Source: Deltaproteobacteria bacterium
Lineage (GTDB): Bacteria; Myxococcota_A; UBA796; CAJQPC01
Assembly: GCA_016717595.1 (NCBI GenBank)
Contig: JADKFE010000020.1
Location: forward strand, 1-64,000
Length of the DNA stretch: 64,000 nt
Direction of reading: 5' to 3'
The position numbers were made by a program, and so were the translations under genes. The notes below the pieces were generated by a model. The model searched no databases and was not told where the DNA came from. It saw nothing but the letters and a program-made list of their open reading frames with translations. Each line of letters opens with the position of its first letter. The stretch's first letter is position 1. Positions 32,118-41,241 of this stretch are shown here, piece after piece.

Positions 32118-33965
32118 TTACGGCAGGCCCAGCCACGCCTCGCGGTGGTTCACCGCCGGGCCCACGGCGCCACGGTCCACGGAGAGGGTCCAGGCGTCAA
32201 ACGGGCGCGGGGCGAGGGTCAGCTCGACCGTCTTCACTACGCCGCGCCGGGCGAGCACGACGGTGAGCGCCTCGCCGGGCTCCTTGGTCTTCATCACGCG
32301 GTTGAGCACGTCGGCGCTGGCGCGCAGGCCGTCGATGGCGAGGAGCTCGTCCCCAACGCTCAAGCCCTGGGTCCAGGCCGGGCCATCCCGCACGATGGTG
32401 GAGATGGTCAGGCGCCCACCGCTCTCGTTGGTGTTCACGCCCAGCCAGGCGTCCACCTCCTCTTCAGGCTCAGGCAGCTTGAGGCCCGCCCAGTCCAACG
32501 CGCGCTCTAGGGGAAGCTCCGCCGTGCCGTCTACGATCTGGTCAAACAGCGGGCCGAGGTCCTCACCGGCCACCTCACTCGCCGCCGCGCGCACGTCCGC
32601 CGGGGTGTAGCCCGCGCCCGCGTGGTGCCGCGCCCACAGAAGGCGCATCATGTCGTCCAGAGACCGCGCGCCGCCCGTGGCCCGGCGGATCTCCATGTCC
32701 AGCACAAAGCCCACGGCGGTGCCTTTGCTGTAGTAGTTCACGGCGCTGTTTGTGCTGTGTTCATCGGCGCGGTAATGCCGAATCCAGGCGTCGAAGCTCG
32801 ACAAGGCGACGCTGCGCACCTTGCGCCCGGGCGGGGTCATCGAGGCGTTGATCGCCCGAGAGAGCCGGGTGAGGTAGTCGCTCTCTGTGATCAGCCCGGC
32901 GCGCACCAACAGCAGATCGTCGTAGTACGCGGTGAGGCCCTCGGCCACCCACAGGCTCTCGGTGTAGACCTCTTGTTCATAATCAAACGGTCCCAGGCCC
33001 ACCGGGCGCAGGCGCTTGACGTTCCAGGCGTGGAACAGCTCGTGGCTCACGAGGCCCAAGAAGTCTTTCCACTCCTCATCATCGGCCCCACGCCAGCGGC
33101 TGGTCAACAACAAGGTGGAGTCGAGGTGCTCCAGGCCGCCGCTGCCCTCATCGGCGACGGTCAAGAAGAGATAATGATCGTAGGGCAGCCCGCCCCAAAA
33201 CCCGGCTTGTTCTTCGACGACCCGCTGCACGTCCTTGACGGCGCGGTCCATGTCCCACAGACCTTGATCTCCGGCGATCACCAGGCGGTGGGGCACGCCC
33301 ATCACCTCAAACGGCAGCACCGTGGGGTTGCCCAGCAAGATCGGGCTGTCGACCAGCTCGTCGTAGCTCGCCGCCGCGAAGTGGCAGGGCTGGCCGTCGG
33401 CGTGGGCGTCTAAGCCCGTCTCACAAGACGCCCAGGCCGCGGGCAGGTTCAGCTTGACCGTGTGGGGTGAGTCACCTCTGCCCACGACGCTCAAGAAGGT
33501 CGGCGCGCCGTTGAGCACGGCGATCTCGGGGTCTACGAAGTTTGTCTGTACGCCGAGCTCTCGGGCATAAACCCGGTAACGAACCTGCACAGCGTCGAGG
33601 CCTTGGGTGTTGACCACCCAGCGGTTTTTGCTGGTCTTGGTGACGGTGAGCGGCGCGCCGTCGGGGCCTGTGGCCTGCACCCCCTCGACGTGGCGGCTGT
33701 ACTCACGCACGAGGTACGAGCCCGGCGTCCACACCGCCATGAACAAGGTGAGCTGCGCCTCGCCGCCCGTGGGCAGCTCCGCGCTCACGTCGATCATGTG
33801 CGCCCCGGCCTCGGGGAAGCTCAGGGTGTAGCGCAGCGCGTCACCGCCTGACGCGCTGAACGGCGCGGCGGCGGGGGCCTCGACGGCGACGGTCGTGGGC
33901 GGCGGATCGCAGGCGGCGAAGGTGAGGAGAGCCAGGCCAAGCGGGGTGCGGCGGAGGAGCTTCAT
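32118..33965 (-). CDS. M61-family metallopeptidase with PDZ domain, lipoprotein
   Basis: A 615-residue lipoprotein (lipobox LTFAAC, Cys19). Residues about 40-220 form the beta-rich N-terminal domain of M61 glycyl aminopeptidases (FMAVWTPGSYLVREYSRHVE). The zinc site HELFH is at 308-312, with a further Glu in LWVAEGLTAYYDDL near 338. The C-terminal PDZ-like domain (about 500-590) contains VRDGPAWTQGLSVGDELLAIDG, in outline. It should act as a periplasmic or surface zinc aminopeptidase or protease. It lies downstream of topB on the same strand, 46 bases away. Confidence 0.93.
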   Translation of the reverse strand: MKLLRRTPLGLALLTFAACDPPPTTVAVEAPAAAPFSASGGDALRYTLSFPEAGAHMIDVSAELPTGGEAQLTLFMAVWTPGSYLVREYSRHVEGVQATGPDGAPLTVTKTSKNRWVVNTQGLDAVQVRYRVYARELGVQTNFVDPEIAVLNGAPTFLSVVGRGDSPHTVKLNLPAAWASCETGLDAHADGQPCHFAAASYDELVDSPILLGNPTVLPFEVMGVPHRLVIAGDQGLWDMDRAVKDVQRVVEEQAGFWGGLPYDHYLFLTVADEGSGGLEHLDSTLLLTSRWRGADDEEWKDFLGLVSHELFHAWNVKRLRPVGLGPFDYEQEVYTESLWVAEGLTAYYDDLLLVRAGLITESDYLTRLSRAINASMTPPGRKVRSVALSSFDAWIRHYRADEHSTNSAVNYYSKGTAVGFVLDMEIRRATGGARSLDDMMRLLWARHHAGAGYTPADVRAAASEVAGEDLGPLFDQIVDGTAELPLERALDWAGLKLPEPEEEVDAWLGVNTNESGGRLTISTIVRDGPAWTQGLSVGDELLAIDGLRASADVLNRVMKTKEPGEALTVVLARRGVVKTVELTLAPRPFDAWTLSVDRGAVGPAVNHREAWLGLP

Positions 33966-34011
33966 GGCCGGGGAGTGTACACCCGCCGCGGCGTCGCTGT
34001 CTTCGCCCGGA

Positions 34012-37008
34012 TCACCGGGACTTTGGCGTGAGCGTCCAATGCGGCGGCGCGTCTGCGACGAAGCTCACCCGGCAGGCCCGCCCGGCGGCTTTTGCCCCGG
34101 TGAACCCCTTGAGGTAGGTCGTCTCTTTGTGCCGCGAGAACAGGCGCCGGGCCTCGTCTTCAGGCAGACGAAGGCCCTCGATCACCAGCGGCAGGCGCAT
34201 CCCGCAGCCCAGCCGCCAGCGGGAGCAGCCATACGCCTCACGCCCGAGCACGATGTAGCCGGGCTCCAAGGCCCCTCTGGCGACGCAGGCCGGGCAGTCC
34301 ACCCGCTCACCGAAGGCCGGGGGCGGGCCCTCTGGCGGCAATGGATCCTCCGCGGCGTGGTAGTCGAGCTGGATCGTGCCGGTCTCGTCGAGCACCAGCC
34401 CGGCCTTAAACACCGCGCCGCTGGCCTGCTTCATGCCGTGCAGCTTGGGCAGGCGGCCCTCACGCACGAGGCGCTCCACCTCCGCCCGGCGCAGCGGCCG
34501 GTGGGCGACCTCGCCGGGGATCTTGACCGAACAATGGCTACAGCGCCACTTGTTTCGCTCAAACCGAACCTCGCCGACGACGCAGCGGCCGCAGGGGATC
34601 GGCGGCTCTAGCTCACGCTCATCCATGGCCGCGGCGCGCACCTTCTGGCCGTCGAAGCGCAGGACGCCGGAGTAGGCCTTGCCGTCGCGGTCCTTGAGAT
34701 CGGCGATGAGCCCGGTTCGGCCCGTGGAGAGCAAGGCCTGGGCCTCGGCCTCGGTGACGCTGTGCCCGCTCATCTCTTTGAACAGGACGAAGGCGCACTC
34801 TCGGCCGGTGTCGCAAGAGTAGACCTTGCCCCGATCTCGCACGGGCTTTTGGCACAGCGGGCAGACGCCCAAGGCCTCGGGCTCGGGGAACTCAAACCGC
34901 ACCTTGCCCTCGTCGTCCAGGGTCAAGGCCGCGGTGAAGGTCTTGCCGGTCTTGGCGCGGAACCCCTTCACCGGGGCGGTGCGGCGGTCTTTGAGGAGCG
35001 CCTTCGCCATGCGCTGGCTCACCTCCCGATCGGCGACGGTCTGGGGGATAAACATGGCGCACCCGCCACATCGCCAGCCGCGGCCGCGCAGGCGCACCTC
35101 GCCTTGGCAGAGCGGGCAGGCGCCGAGCAGCTCTCCGCCGCCGCCTTCAGCCGACTCTGGCGGGGCCAAGGCGCGCAGCACCCCGGCGCTGAGGCTGGCG
35201 CCGAGGATACGCCCGACGAGCATCGCGGTAAACGCTCGGAGATCCTGCATAAAGTCGTCGCGGCCGCCTTCCCCCTCAGCCATCGCCGCCAGCCGCGCCT
35301 CCCACTGGCCGGTGAGCTTGGCCGAGCGCAGCTCCTCCACGGGCAGCGCCTCGATGAGCGCTCGGCCTTGGGGCGTGGGCCGCAGCTCCCGCTCGACGCG
35401 GTGGATGTAGCCCCGGCGCAGCAAGGTCTCTAAGATCGCCGCCCGAGTGGCCGGGGTGCCCAGGCCCCCACGCTTCATCACCCGGCGAAGCTCCGCCTCC
35501 TCCAGGCCCTCACCGGCGCGCTCCATGGCGCCTAAGATCGCGGCCTCGTTGTAGGGTTTGGGCGGGCGGGTCTGGCCCTGGTGAAGCTCGGCGCTGTGAG
35601 GCTGGCCCAGCTCTCCCTCCACCACCGTGGGCAGCAGCTCGTCGCCGCGGGTGGTCATCGGCGGGTCGATGCGCTGCCAGCCGGCCTCTAGCCGCACGCG
35701 GCCTTTGGCCTCAAAGGGCTCGCCGCCGATGTTGACCTGGACCTCGGCCAAGGCGAACCGCGCCGGGGGCGAGAGCACGGCGAGCAGGCGCCGGGCCACA
35801 AGATCGTACAGGCGCTTCTCGGTGGGGGTGAGCGGCGCCTCGCGGGGGTCTACGCCTGTGGGCAAGATCGCGTGGTGGTCAGACACCTCCTCATCGTCCA
35901 CCACCCGCTTGTCCAAGGGCACGGGCCAGCGGGCCAAGATCTCCTCGGCGACGAGCTGATAGGGCCCAAAACGCAGGCTCTCCACGAGGCCGGGCAAGGT
36001 GGGCACCAAGGCCGCGCCGATGTGCCGGGAGTCGGTTCGGGGGTAGGTGAGCACCTTGTGGCGCTCGTAGAGGGCCTGCAGCGTGTCGAGGGTCTGCTGG
36101 GCGGAGAGCCCGAAGCGGCGGTTGGCCTCTCGCTGCAAGGTCGTGAGATCGTAGAGCAGGGGAGGGGGCTCGGCCTTGTCCCGATGTTCGACCCGGGTGA
36201 CTCGACCGGGCACTCCCGCCGCCCGGCGCAGGATCTCTCGGGCCTCAGCCTCGACCCAATGGCGATCCACGGTGGGTTTGCCGTCGTCCCGGCGGGTCCA
36301 CAGCAGGGGCAGGAGCCCGGCGGCGAAGGCCAAGGTCACCTTCACCTGCCAGAAGTCCTGAGGCACAAAGGCCTCGATCTCCTGCTCACGGCCCACGATC
36401 AGCGCGAGCACCGGCGTCTGTACGCGGCCCAGCGAGAGCAGCGCGCCGCCGCCCCCTTCCCGGGCGCGCAGCGTCATCGCCCGGGTGGCGTTGAGGCCCA
36501 CGAGCCAGTCGGCCTCGCTGCGGCAGCGCGCGGCGTCCTCCAGAGGGCGCAGGGTGGGCCCGGGGCGCAGGCGGCGAAAGCCGTCCCGAATGGCGGCTTC
36601 AGTCATCGACGAGATCCACAGCCGCTTCACCGGGGCCTTCGCGCCGGCGAGCTGCAGGGCGTAGGCGAAGATCAGCTCCCCCTCACGCCCGGCGTCGCAG
36701 GCGTTCACCAGCTCACCCACGTCGGCGGCGCGCATCAGCGCCTTCACCACCTTAAACTGCTCTTCGCCGCCCTCACGCACCTGGAGCTGGAAACGTTCGG
36801 GCAACATCGGCAGGGTGTCCGCGCGCCAGGACTCCCAAGCCGGGTCGTAGCGGCCGGGCTCGGCGAGCTCGACGAGGTGACCCACACACCAGGTCACCCT
36901 TAGGCCCTCGTCCTCAAAGTAGCCTTCGCGGCGCCCACGCACGCCGAGGGCCTTCGCGATGTCTCTCGCGACGCTGGGCTTCTCGGCGACGATGAGGCTG
37001 ACGGGCAT
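34012..37008 (-). CDS. topB: DNA topoisomerase III (type IA)
   Basis: A 998-residue enzyme that passes single strands to decatenate DNA. ATG at 37008 gives the conserved start MPVSLIVAEKPSVARDIA; the open frame begins 17 codons earlier. The TOPRIM motif NACDAGREGELIF is at about 102-114 and the active-site Tyr322 is in TYPRTDSRHIG. The C-terminal third holds four Cys-rich zinc-ribbon-like modules (CPLCQGEV, CPLCQKPV, CGRCVVGEV, CPACVARGA), alternating with repeats of the KTGKTFTAALTLDDEGKVRF type. That is longer than a minimal TopB and suggests extra DNA contacts. Confidence 0.96.
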   Translation of the reverse strand: MPVSLIVAEKPSVARDIAKALGVRGRREGYFEDEGLRVTWCVGHLVELAEPGRYDPAWESWRADTLPMLPERFQLQVREGGEEQFKVVKALMRAADVGELVNACDAGREGELIFAYALQLAGAKAPVKRLWISSMTEAAIRDGFRRLRPGPTLRPLEDAARCRSEADWLVGLNATRAMTLRAREGGGGALLSLGRVQTPVLALIVGREQEIEAFVPQDFWQVKVTLAFAAGLLPLLWTRRDDGKPTVDRHWVEAEAREILRRAAGVPGRVTRVEHRDKAEPPPLLYDLTTLQREANRRFGLSAQQTLDTLQALYERHKVLTYPRTDSRHIGAALVPTLPGLVESLRFGPYQLVAEEILARWPVPLDKRVVDDEEVSDHHAILPTGVDPREAPLTPTEKRLYDLVARRLLAVLSPPARFALAEVQVNIGGEPFEAKGRVRLEAGWQRIDPPMTTRGDELLPTVVEGELGQPHSAELHQGQTRPPKPYNEAAILGAMERAGEGLEEAELRRVMKRGGLGTPATRAAILETLLRRGYIHRVERELRPTPQGRALIEALPVEELRSAKLTGQWEARLAAMAEGEGGRDDFMQDLRAFTAMLVGRILGASLSAGVLRALAPPESAEGGGGELLGACPLCQGEVRLRGRGWRCGGCAMFIPQTVADREVSQRMAKALLKDRRTAPVKGFRAKTGKTFTAALTLDDEGKVRFEFPEPEALGVCPLCQKPVRDRGKVYSCDTGRECAFVLFKEMSGHSVTEAEAQALLSTGRTGLIADLKDRDGKAYSGVLRFDGQKVRAAAMDERELEPPIPCGRCVVGEVRFERNKWRCSHCSVKIPGEVAHRPLRRAEVERLVREGRLPKLHGMKQASGAVFKAGLVLDETGTIQLDYHAAEDPLPPEGPPPAFGERVDCPACVARGALEPGYIVLGREAYGCSRWRLGCGMRLPLVIEGLRLPEDEARRLFSRHKETTYLKGFTGAKAAGRACRVSFVADAPPHWTLTPKSR

Positions 37009-37075
37009 CCCGCCCAAGTAACCTCCCCCCAAGCCTCCGGCGTCGCCCAGAGATGACATGGCTCAGAGACGACAA

Positions 37076-37108
37076 GGCCCCGTGACTCAAAGAGAGAGTC
37101 ACGGGGCC
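37076..37108 (-). terminator. Strong hairpin, terminator of the Cys-rich lipoprotein gene
   Basis: GGCCCCGTGACTC (37076-37088) and GAGTCACGGGGCC (37096-37108) form a perfect 13-bp stem with a 7-base loop, followed on the minus strand by TTGTCGTCT. It lies 22 bases after the stop of the lipoprotein gene and before topB. Confidence 0.8.
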
Positions 37109-37129
37109 AGGATCATGTTCAGCAGCGGA

Positions 37130-37471
37130 TCAGGCGGCGTCGCCGCAGACGTTGCTGCAAGACGCGGGGAAGCTGCCGCCGGTGTAGTCTTCGCAGGTCA
37201 GCACGGCCATCGCGTCGAGACACTCGGCGGCGACGCCCTTGTCGAAGTCACAGGTGTCCTCGGCCTCATCAACCTCCTCGGCCTCGGCGAGCTGGGCCTT
37301 GCAGTCAGCGGCGTCGGTGTAGGGGAGGGGGGAGGGTGGCCTCGTCGCCGTACACTCGAACATCAGGTCGCAGGAGTGACCGGTGAACTCCGTAGAGAAC
37401 TCGTCCTCGGAGACACCACAAGCGACGAAGGAAGACAAGACGAGGGCGGCGAGGGCGAAGCGAGACAGCAT
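37130..37471 (-). CDS. Small Cys-rich lipoprotein
   Basis: A 113-residue lipoprotein with lipobox SSFVAC (Cys near residue 18). ATG at 37471 has GGAG at a proper distance; another ATG lies 4 codons upstream. The mature part has eight or so cysteines (SCDLMFEC, DCKAQL, TCDF, ECLDAM, TCEDY, CSNVC) and is acidic, a pattern common in short secreted proteins of myxobacteria and relatives. It is likely surface-exposed and disulfide-bonded. Function is unknown. It lies between two hairpins and is probably monocistronic. Confidence 0.75.
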   Translation of the reverse strand: MLSRFALAALVLSSFVACGVSEDEFSTEFTGHSCDLMFECTATRPPSPLPYTDAADCKAQLAEAEEVDEAEDTCDFDKGVAAECLDAMAVLTCEDYTGGSFPASCSNVCGDAA

Positions 37472-37538
37472 AGAAGGCTCCATCGTGAAGATCCCGAACG
37501 TTCGGGGCCTCGCGACGTAACGTACTGCCTCTGCTGAC

Positions 37539-37578
37539 GCCCCTGATCGGCGTGAAAAATCTGCGAACGATCAGGGGC
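37539..37578 (-). terminator. Hairpin downstream of the peptidoglycan hydrolase gene
   Basis: GCCCCTGATCG (37539-37549) and CGATCAGGGGC (37568-37578) form a perfect 11-bp stem around an 18-base loop. It sits 20 bases after the stop of the minus-strand hydrolase gene. There is no T-run, so it may be a stabilising 3' hairpin instead of an intrinsic terminator. Confidence 0.55.
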
Positions 37579-37597
37579 AGGGCAAGATCTCAGCGCC

Positions 37598-40282
37598 TCA
37601 GCGTGTGCCGGCGCCCGCGCCGATGGTGGTGTGGCTCACCGCGGGATCCTTCGCCGCGGCGAGATCCGAGTCCACCTTGCCGCCGGGCTCGTAGTCCGAG
37701 TCGTTGAAGCGGCCCAAGAAGGTGATCTGGTTGTCGCCGGTGAGGTACTCCGTGGCCTGGACCTTGTTGGAGCGGTTGCCCTCCATGATCTCCAGCTCGC
37801 CGGTCTCTTTGTCGTAGCCGACGACCATCGCGACGTGGGAGTAGTCCGAGCGGAACAAGGCGATGTCGCCGGGCTGCGGGTTGAAGTCGGCCAACATCTG
37901 CTTCCGCTTGGAGCCCGTGGCGCTGCCGAGCTGCTTGGTCTTGTGGCCCTGCCACCAGCTCCCGGCTTTGCCCGCGCCGCCGACGTATTTCCCGGCGGTG
38001 AAGAACTGGTGCAGGCGATACCCCGACCAGAACACGAGGTTCTTGAGGATCTCTTTGCGGATCCCGGTCTTGGCGAAGTTGTAGCCCACAAACATGCCGC
38101 ACCACTCATAGGCGTTGTTCCCGCCGGCGTTGTTCGCCGACTTGAACTTGTCGACCCAGGGGCCACGGTTGGAGCTCGTCGTCTCCCAAGAGCCAGAGCC
38201 GTGGGTCTTTTTGCCCTCGGTGTAGGCGATGCGCGCGGACTTCGCCGCCGCCGCGCCGCGCTCGGCCGCGACGCTGTCGTACTTCTGATCGCCGCCGCCG
38301 CCGCTCGTGGGCTTGGGCGGGGTGGTCGTCGTCGGTTTGGGCGTGGTGGTGGTGCCTTGGCCCGAGCCCGTCGAGCCCGTCGAGCCGCTCGTCTTCACGT
38401 TCGGCACCTTCAGGGCCATGCCGACGCTGATCATCGAGGGGTTGTTGAGCTTGTCGCGGTTGGCGGCGTAGATCTCCTCCCACCGGCTGTCGTCGCCGTA
38501 GTACTTCTGAGCGATGCCCGAGAGCGTGTCGCCAGACTTCACGGTGTGCGTGACGGTCTGCACCGTGGGCGTCGTGGGCTTGGGCGCGGTGGTCGAGCCG
38601 CCGGAGGAGCCCGAGGTCTTCACGTTGGGGATGGTCAGCTTCATCCCGACGCTCAGGGCGTTGGGGTTCTTGATGACGCTCTTGTTGGCGTTGTAGATGT
38701 CTTCCCACTTGTTGGCGTCGCCGTAGTGTTTTTTGGCGATGCCCGAGAGCGTGTCCCCGGACTGCACGGTGTAGGTGACCGTGGCGGGCTTCTCGGTGGT
38801 GGTGGGCTTGTCTGTGGAGCCCGTGGTGGGCTTGGTGGACGTCTCCGTGGTGGCCGGGGCCTTGTCTTTGGCGTCGACGCTCACCCAAGAGGCCTTGCCT
38901 GACGCGACGTTCACCGTCTTTGTGGCGCCGCCGACGGAGAGCTTGGCGTTGCCCGTGGCGAGCTCACCGGTGAAGCTAAAGAACCCGGCGCTGTTGGTCT
39001 TTGAGGCGAAGCTCTGGCCCTTGGCGTCGGTGAGCTTCACCTCGGCGTTGCTGATCACCTTGTCGCCGTCGGTGGCTTGGCCTTCGAGCAAGGTGCCGCC
39101 GCCGCCGCCGCCGCCGCCGCCGATGGACTTGATCATCGCCACGACGCCGAGCTGCTTGTCTTTGGTGTTGGGGTCGTAGACGCCGTCGCGGACGTACTTG
39201 CCCTTGTCGTATTGATCCGTGCCCGAGTAGACATACGGCGACGGCTTGCCCTTGTTGGCGTAGCCCAGGCCGTTGTAGTGCTCGGCGTAGGTGGCCATCG
39301 CCGCCATGTCCGTGGTGTTCGACGCCATGCCGAGGTCTTTGGCGAGCTTGCTCTTCATGCCCAAGGCATGAACGGCGGCGTCTTCCCACTTGTGGAACAC
39401 GGGGATGTTGTTCGGCCAGTTCACCGCGGGTTTGCCCAAGGGATCGCCCTGGTGCAGGTAGGTGCCGAAGTTGCCGCTCGACTCACGCCAATGCAGGGCG
39501 GCGATGAGGTTCGCGGGCACACCCGTCTTGGCGGCCACCGCCGCGTAGCGCGCCTTGTTGGCCTCCCAGTGTTTTTTGAAGGCCGCCATCTCCCCTTTGT
39601 GGTTGGCGTAGGAGAGGTCTACATCGGCCTGGGCGACGGCCTTCTGGTGCTTCTTGTAGTTGGCGTCGGTGAAGGTGCGTTTGTGGTCGCTGAGATCCCC
39701 CTGACCGCCGCCGCCGGGGATCTCGCGGTTCTCTTCAGAGCGCTTGAGCACGGCGCTGCGCTCAAACTTCACGCGGTCAGAGGGCGAGGCGACGCGCTGG
39801 AGCACCACGGTGCAGGCGCCTTCGCTCAGGGCCTCGTCGGGGGAGAAGGTGTTGTTCGACTTCCCGGCGAAGATGCCCTCCTCGATGCAGCGGTACACCG
39901 AGGTGGCCGCCCAGTGGGTGAGGGGCACGTCGTTGAAGATGCCGGGCTGGCCCTCCAGGTTGGAGCCGAACTTCAGCACCCGGGAGACCACGGCGGCGGC
40001 CTCAACGCGGGTGATGATGTCTTTGTATTTGCCGCTCTTCAGCACGTCGTTGGGGGTGCCGGGGAGGCCCGCGGCCTGCATCGCCCGCGCCGTGAAGCCG
40101 CCGCGTGTGGACGCGCCGAGCTTCTTGAAGTCCTCCATCGTGGTGAGGCCCTCGTCGCCCGCGCTCAGGGTGTCGAGGCGGTCGGAGTTGCTCTCGGCGA
40201 CGCTCGTGTTGGTGCTGTTGTCCGTCGTGCTCTTCGCGGGCGCGGCGGTGGTGGTGCGGTGTTCCTGGGACAGTCCAGACAT
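37598..40282 (-). CDS. Large multidomain peptidoglycan hydrolase (SLH-like, lysozyme-like, 2 LysM, CHAP)
   Basis: An 894-residue protein without a signal peptide; the first 40 residues are Ser/Thr-rich. Order: S-layer-homology-like region (ITRVEAAAVVSRVL, NDVPLTHWAATSVYRCIEEG, about 85-165); a lysozyme-like domain (VPANLIAALHWRESSGNF, about 225-385); nine Gly encoded by (GCC)9; a carboxypeptidase-regulatory-like domain; two LysM domains (TYTVQSGDTLSGIAKKHYGD and HTVKSGDTLSGIAQKYYGD); and a CHAP-type amidase with Cys in EWCGMFVGYNF and His in DYSHVAMVVGYD. It should bind and cut cell walls, its own or a competitor's. Release would need lysis or a dedicated apparatus. Confidence 0.9.
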   Translation of the reverse strand: MSGLSQEHRTTTAAPAKSTTDNSTNTSVAESNSDRLDTLSAGDEGLTTMEDFKKLGASTRGGFTARAMQAAGLPGTPNDVLKSGKYKDIITRVEAAAVVSRVLKFGSNLEGQPGIFNDVPLTHWAATSVYRCIEEGIFAGKSNNTFSPDEALSEGACTVVLQRVASPSDRVKFERSAVLKRSEENREIPGGGGQGDLSDHKRTFTDANYKKHQKAVAQADVDLSYANHKGEMAAFKKHWEANKARYAAVAAKTGVPANLIAALHWRESSGNFGTYLHQGDPLGKPAVNWPNNIPVFHKWEDAAVHALGMKSKLAKDLGMASNTTDMAAMATYAEHYNGLGYANKGKPSPYVYSGTDQYDKGKYVRDGVYDPNTKDKQLGVVAMIKSIGGGGGGGGGTLLEGQATDGDKVISNAEVKLTDAKGQSFASKTNSAGFFSFTGELATGNAKLSVGGATKTVNVASGKASWVSVDAKDKAPATTETSTKPTTGSTDKPTTTEKPATVTYTVQSGDTLSGIAKKHYGDANKWEDIYNANKSVIKNPNALSVGMKLTIPNVKTSGSSGGSTTAPKPTTPTVQTVTHTVKSGDTLSGIAQKYYGDDSRWEEIYAANRDKLNNPSMISVGMALKVPNVKTSGSTGSTGSGQGTTTTPKPTTTTPPKPTSGGGGDQKYDSVAAERGAAAAKSARIAYTEGKKTHGSGSWETTSSNRGPWVDKFKSANNAGGNNAYEWCGMFVGYNFAKTGIRKEILKNLVFWSGYRLHQFFTAGKYVGGAGKAGSWWQGHKTKQLGSATGSKRKQMLADFNPQPGDIALFRSDYSHVAMVVGYDKETGELEIMEGNRSNKVQATEYLTGDNQITFLGRFNDSDYEPGGKVDSDLAAAKDPAVSHTTIGAGAGTR
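39095..39121. repeat. (GCC)9 microsatellite coding for nine glycines
   Basis: Nine perfect GCC units on the plus strand encode a Gly9 linker in the hydrolase on the minus strand, between the lysozyme-like and the carboxypeptidase-regulatory-like domains. The three-base unit can vary in number without a frameshift. Confidence 0.9.
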
Positions 40283-40349
40283 AGCGACCTCAAGGCAGGG
40301 GGGCGTGCGGAGGAAGCGTAGTATTGCCCAGGAAGCTCAATCTGTGACA

Positions 40350-40377
40350 ACAATATTTGTGAATGTAGCATTTTCAA
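40350..40377 (-). promoter_or_regulatory. Possible sigma70-type promoter of the hydrolase gene
   Basis: Read on the minus strand, TTGAAA (40377-40372) is followed after 16 bases by TATTGT (40355-40350), within an AT-rich island that stands out from the GC-rich surroundings. It lies 68 bases before the hydrolase ATG at 40282. Assignment is by consensus match only. Confidence 0.4.
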
Positions 40378-40448
40378 ATACTTAGCGAGGCGGGGCTCGC
40401 TGATGCGCCCCCGCAGACCCCCCGGAGGAGGATCCCCCGAGGCTTGGC

Positions 40449-41051
40449 CTAGCCCAGCTCACCCTGGCGCCAGGGCGCAGAGGGGGCGGCCGCGGCGGCG
40501 AGGTGCTGGCGGCTCAAGCGGCTCAAGAGGCCCACAGGCGAAGGATGCGCGCCTTGAGCCCAGGCGAGCAGGGCGTAGGTGAAGAACGAGAGCCAAGCCA
40601 CGCCGAACAGCGCCAAGGCGTCGGCGGGGAGCTCCCCGGCGCCCCGGGCCTGAATCCAGGCGTGAACCCGCTGGTGCTGCCCGACAAACCGCTCGGCCCA
40701 AGGCGCGGGGGCGAAGAGCGACTCCTTGAGCAGCACCCGGGACAGCGTCGGTCGGGCGGTGTACGCCGCGAACATCCGCTCCCCGACGGCGTCGAGCGCG
40801 TCCACGAACGGCACCCCGTCAGCCTGGGGGGCGAGGGCCTCGTCTAAGGCGCGCTCAAGCTCCTCAAAGAGCGCGGCGTGCAGCAGCTCCGCCTTGCCGT
40901 CGAAGTGCATGATCACCGTGCCCGCGGCGACGCCGGCCTCTTGGGCGATCTCTCGGACGCTCGCGCCCTCAAAGCCGTCCTGCTCAAAGCGGGCGCGGGC
41001 GGCGTCGAGGATACGTTGGCGGGTCTGGGCGCGTTGGTCGGCGCGGGACAT
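40449..41051 (-). CDS. TetR-family regulator
   Basis: A 200-residue repressor. ATG at 41051 follows AGGAG at the right spacing; the open frame upstream uses TTG and runs through the operator. The DNA-binding region is QTRQRILDAARARFEQDGF, then VREIAQEAGVAAGTVIMHFDGKAE. The C-terminal domain is helical with LSRVLLKESLFAPAPWAERF, as in regulators of drug efflux or fatty-acid genes. The operator-like repeats at 41063-41096 lie directly before the start, so autorepression is likely. No efflux gene adjoins it; the plus-strand exported protein at 41242 could also be controlled. Confidence 0.9.
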   Translation of the reverse strand: MSRADQRAQTRQRILDAARARFEQDGFEGASVREIAQEAGVAAGTVIMHFDGKAELLHAALFEELERALDEALAPQADGVPFVDALDAVGERMFAAYTARPTLSRVLLKESLFAPAPWAERFVGQHQRVHAWIQARGAGELPADALALFGVAWLSFFTYALLAWAQGAHPSPVGLLSRLSRQHLAAAAAPSAPWRQGELG

Positions 41052-41062
41052 GGGGGACTCCT

Positions 41063-41096
41063 GATTGAACGTGTTCAATGACTGCGTTCAGTGAAC
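41063..41096. promoter_or_regulatory. Operator-like palindromes upstream of the TetR gene
   Basis: TTGAAC-GT-GTTCAA (41065-41078) and GTTCA-G-TGAAC (41086-41096) lie 12-45 bases before the TetR start. GATTGAACGTGTTCA and GTTCAGTGAAC both recur exactly at 6603-6623. The spacing and symmetry are those of sites for dimeric TetR proteins. Confidence 0.65.
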
Positions 41097-41241
41097 AGGC
41101 TCTATCATCGCGGTGAAGGTGCAGCACACGCTGGCGCAGATTCTGTTGGAGCCCAAGCTCTGAGGCGGGTTTGGGGCGGCGGTTGACAGCGGCGTCGGCC
41201 TCATGCCACGCTCCTCTGTGCCGCCGATCCCTGGAGCCCCG

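Noticed and set aside
34012..37008. Mobile-element-borne topoisomerase
   Set aside because: No integrase, relaxase, conjugation gene or tRNA attachment site is present near it.
37631..38902. 423-codon plus-strand frame opposite the cell-wall hydrolase
   Set aside because: Gly/Ala/Val/Arg-rich shadow of the minus-strand repeats.
39077..40321. 414-codon plus-strand frame opposite the same hydrolase
   Set aside because: Shadow; no domain and composition mirrors the opposite strand.
41183..41210. TTGACA as a promoter for the exported protein at 41242
   Set aside because: The -35 match is perfect but no -10-like sequence lies 15-19 bases downstream.
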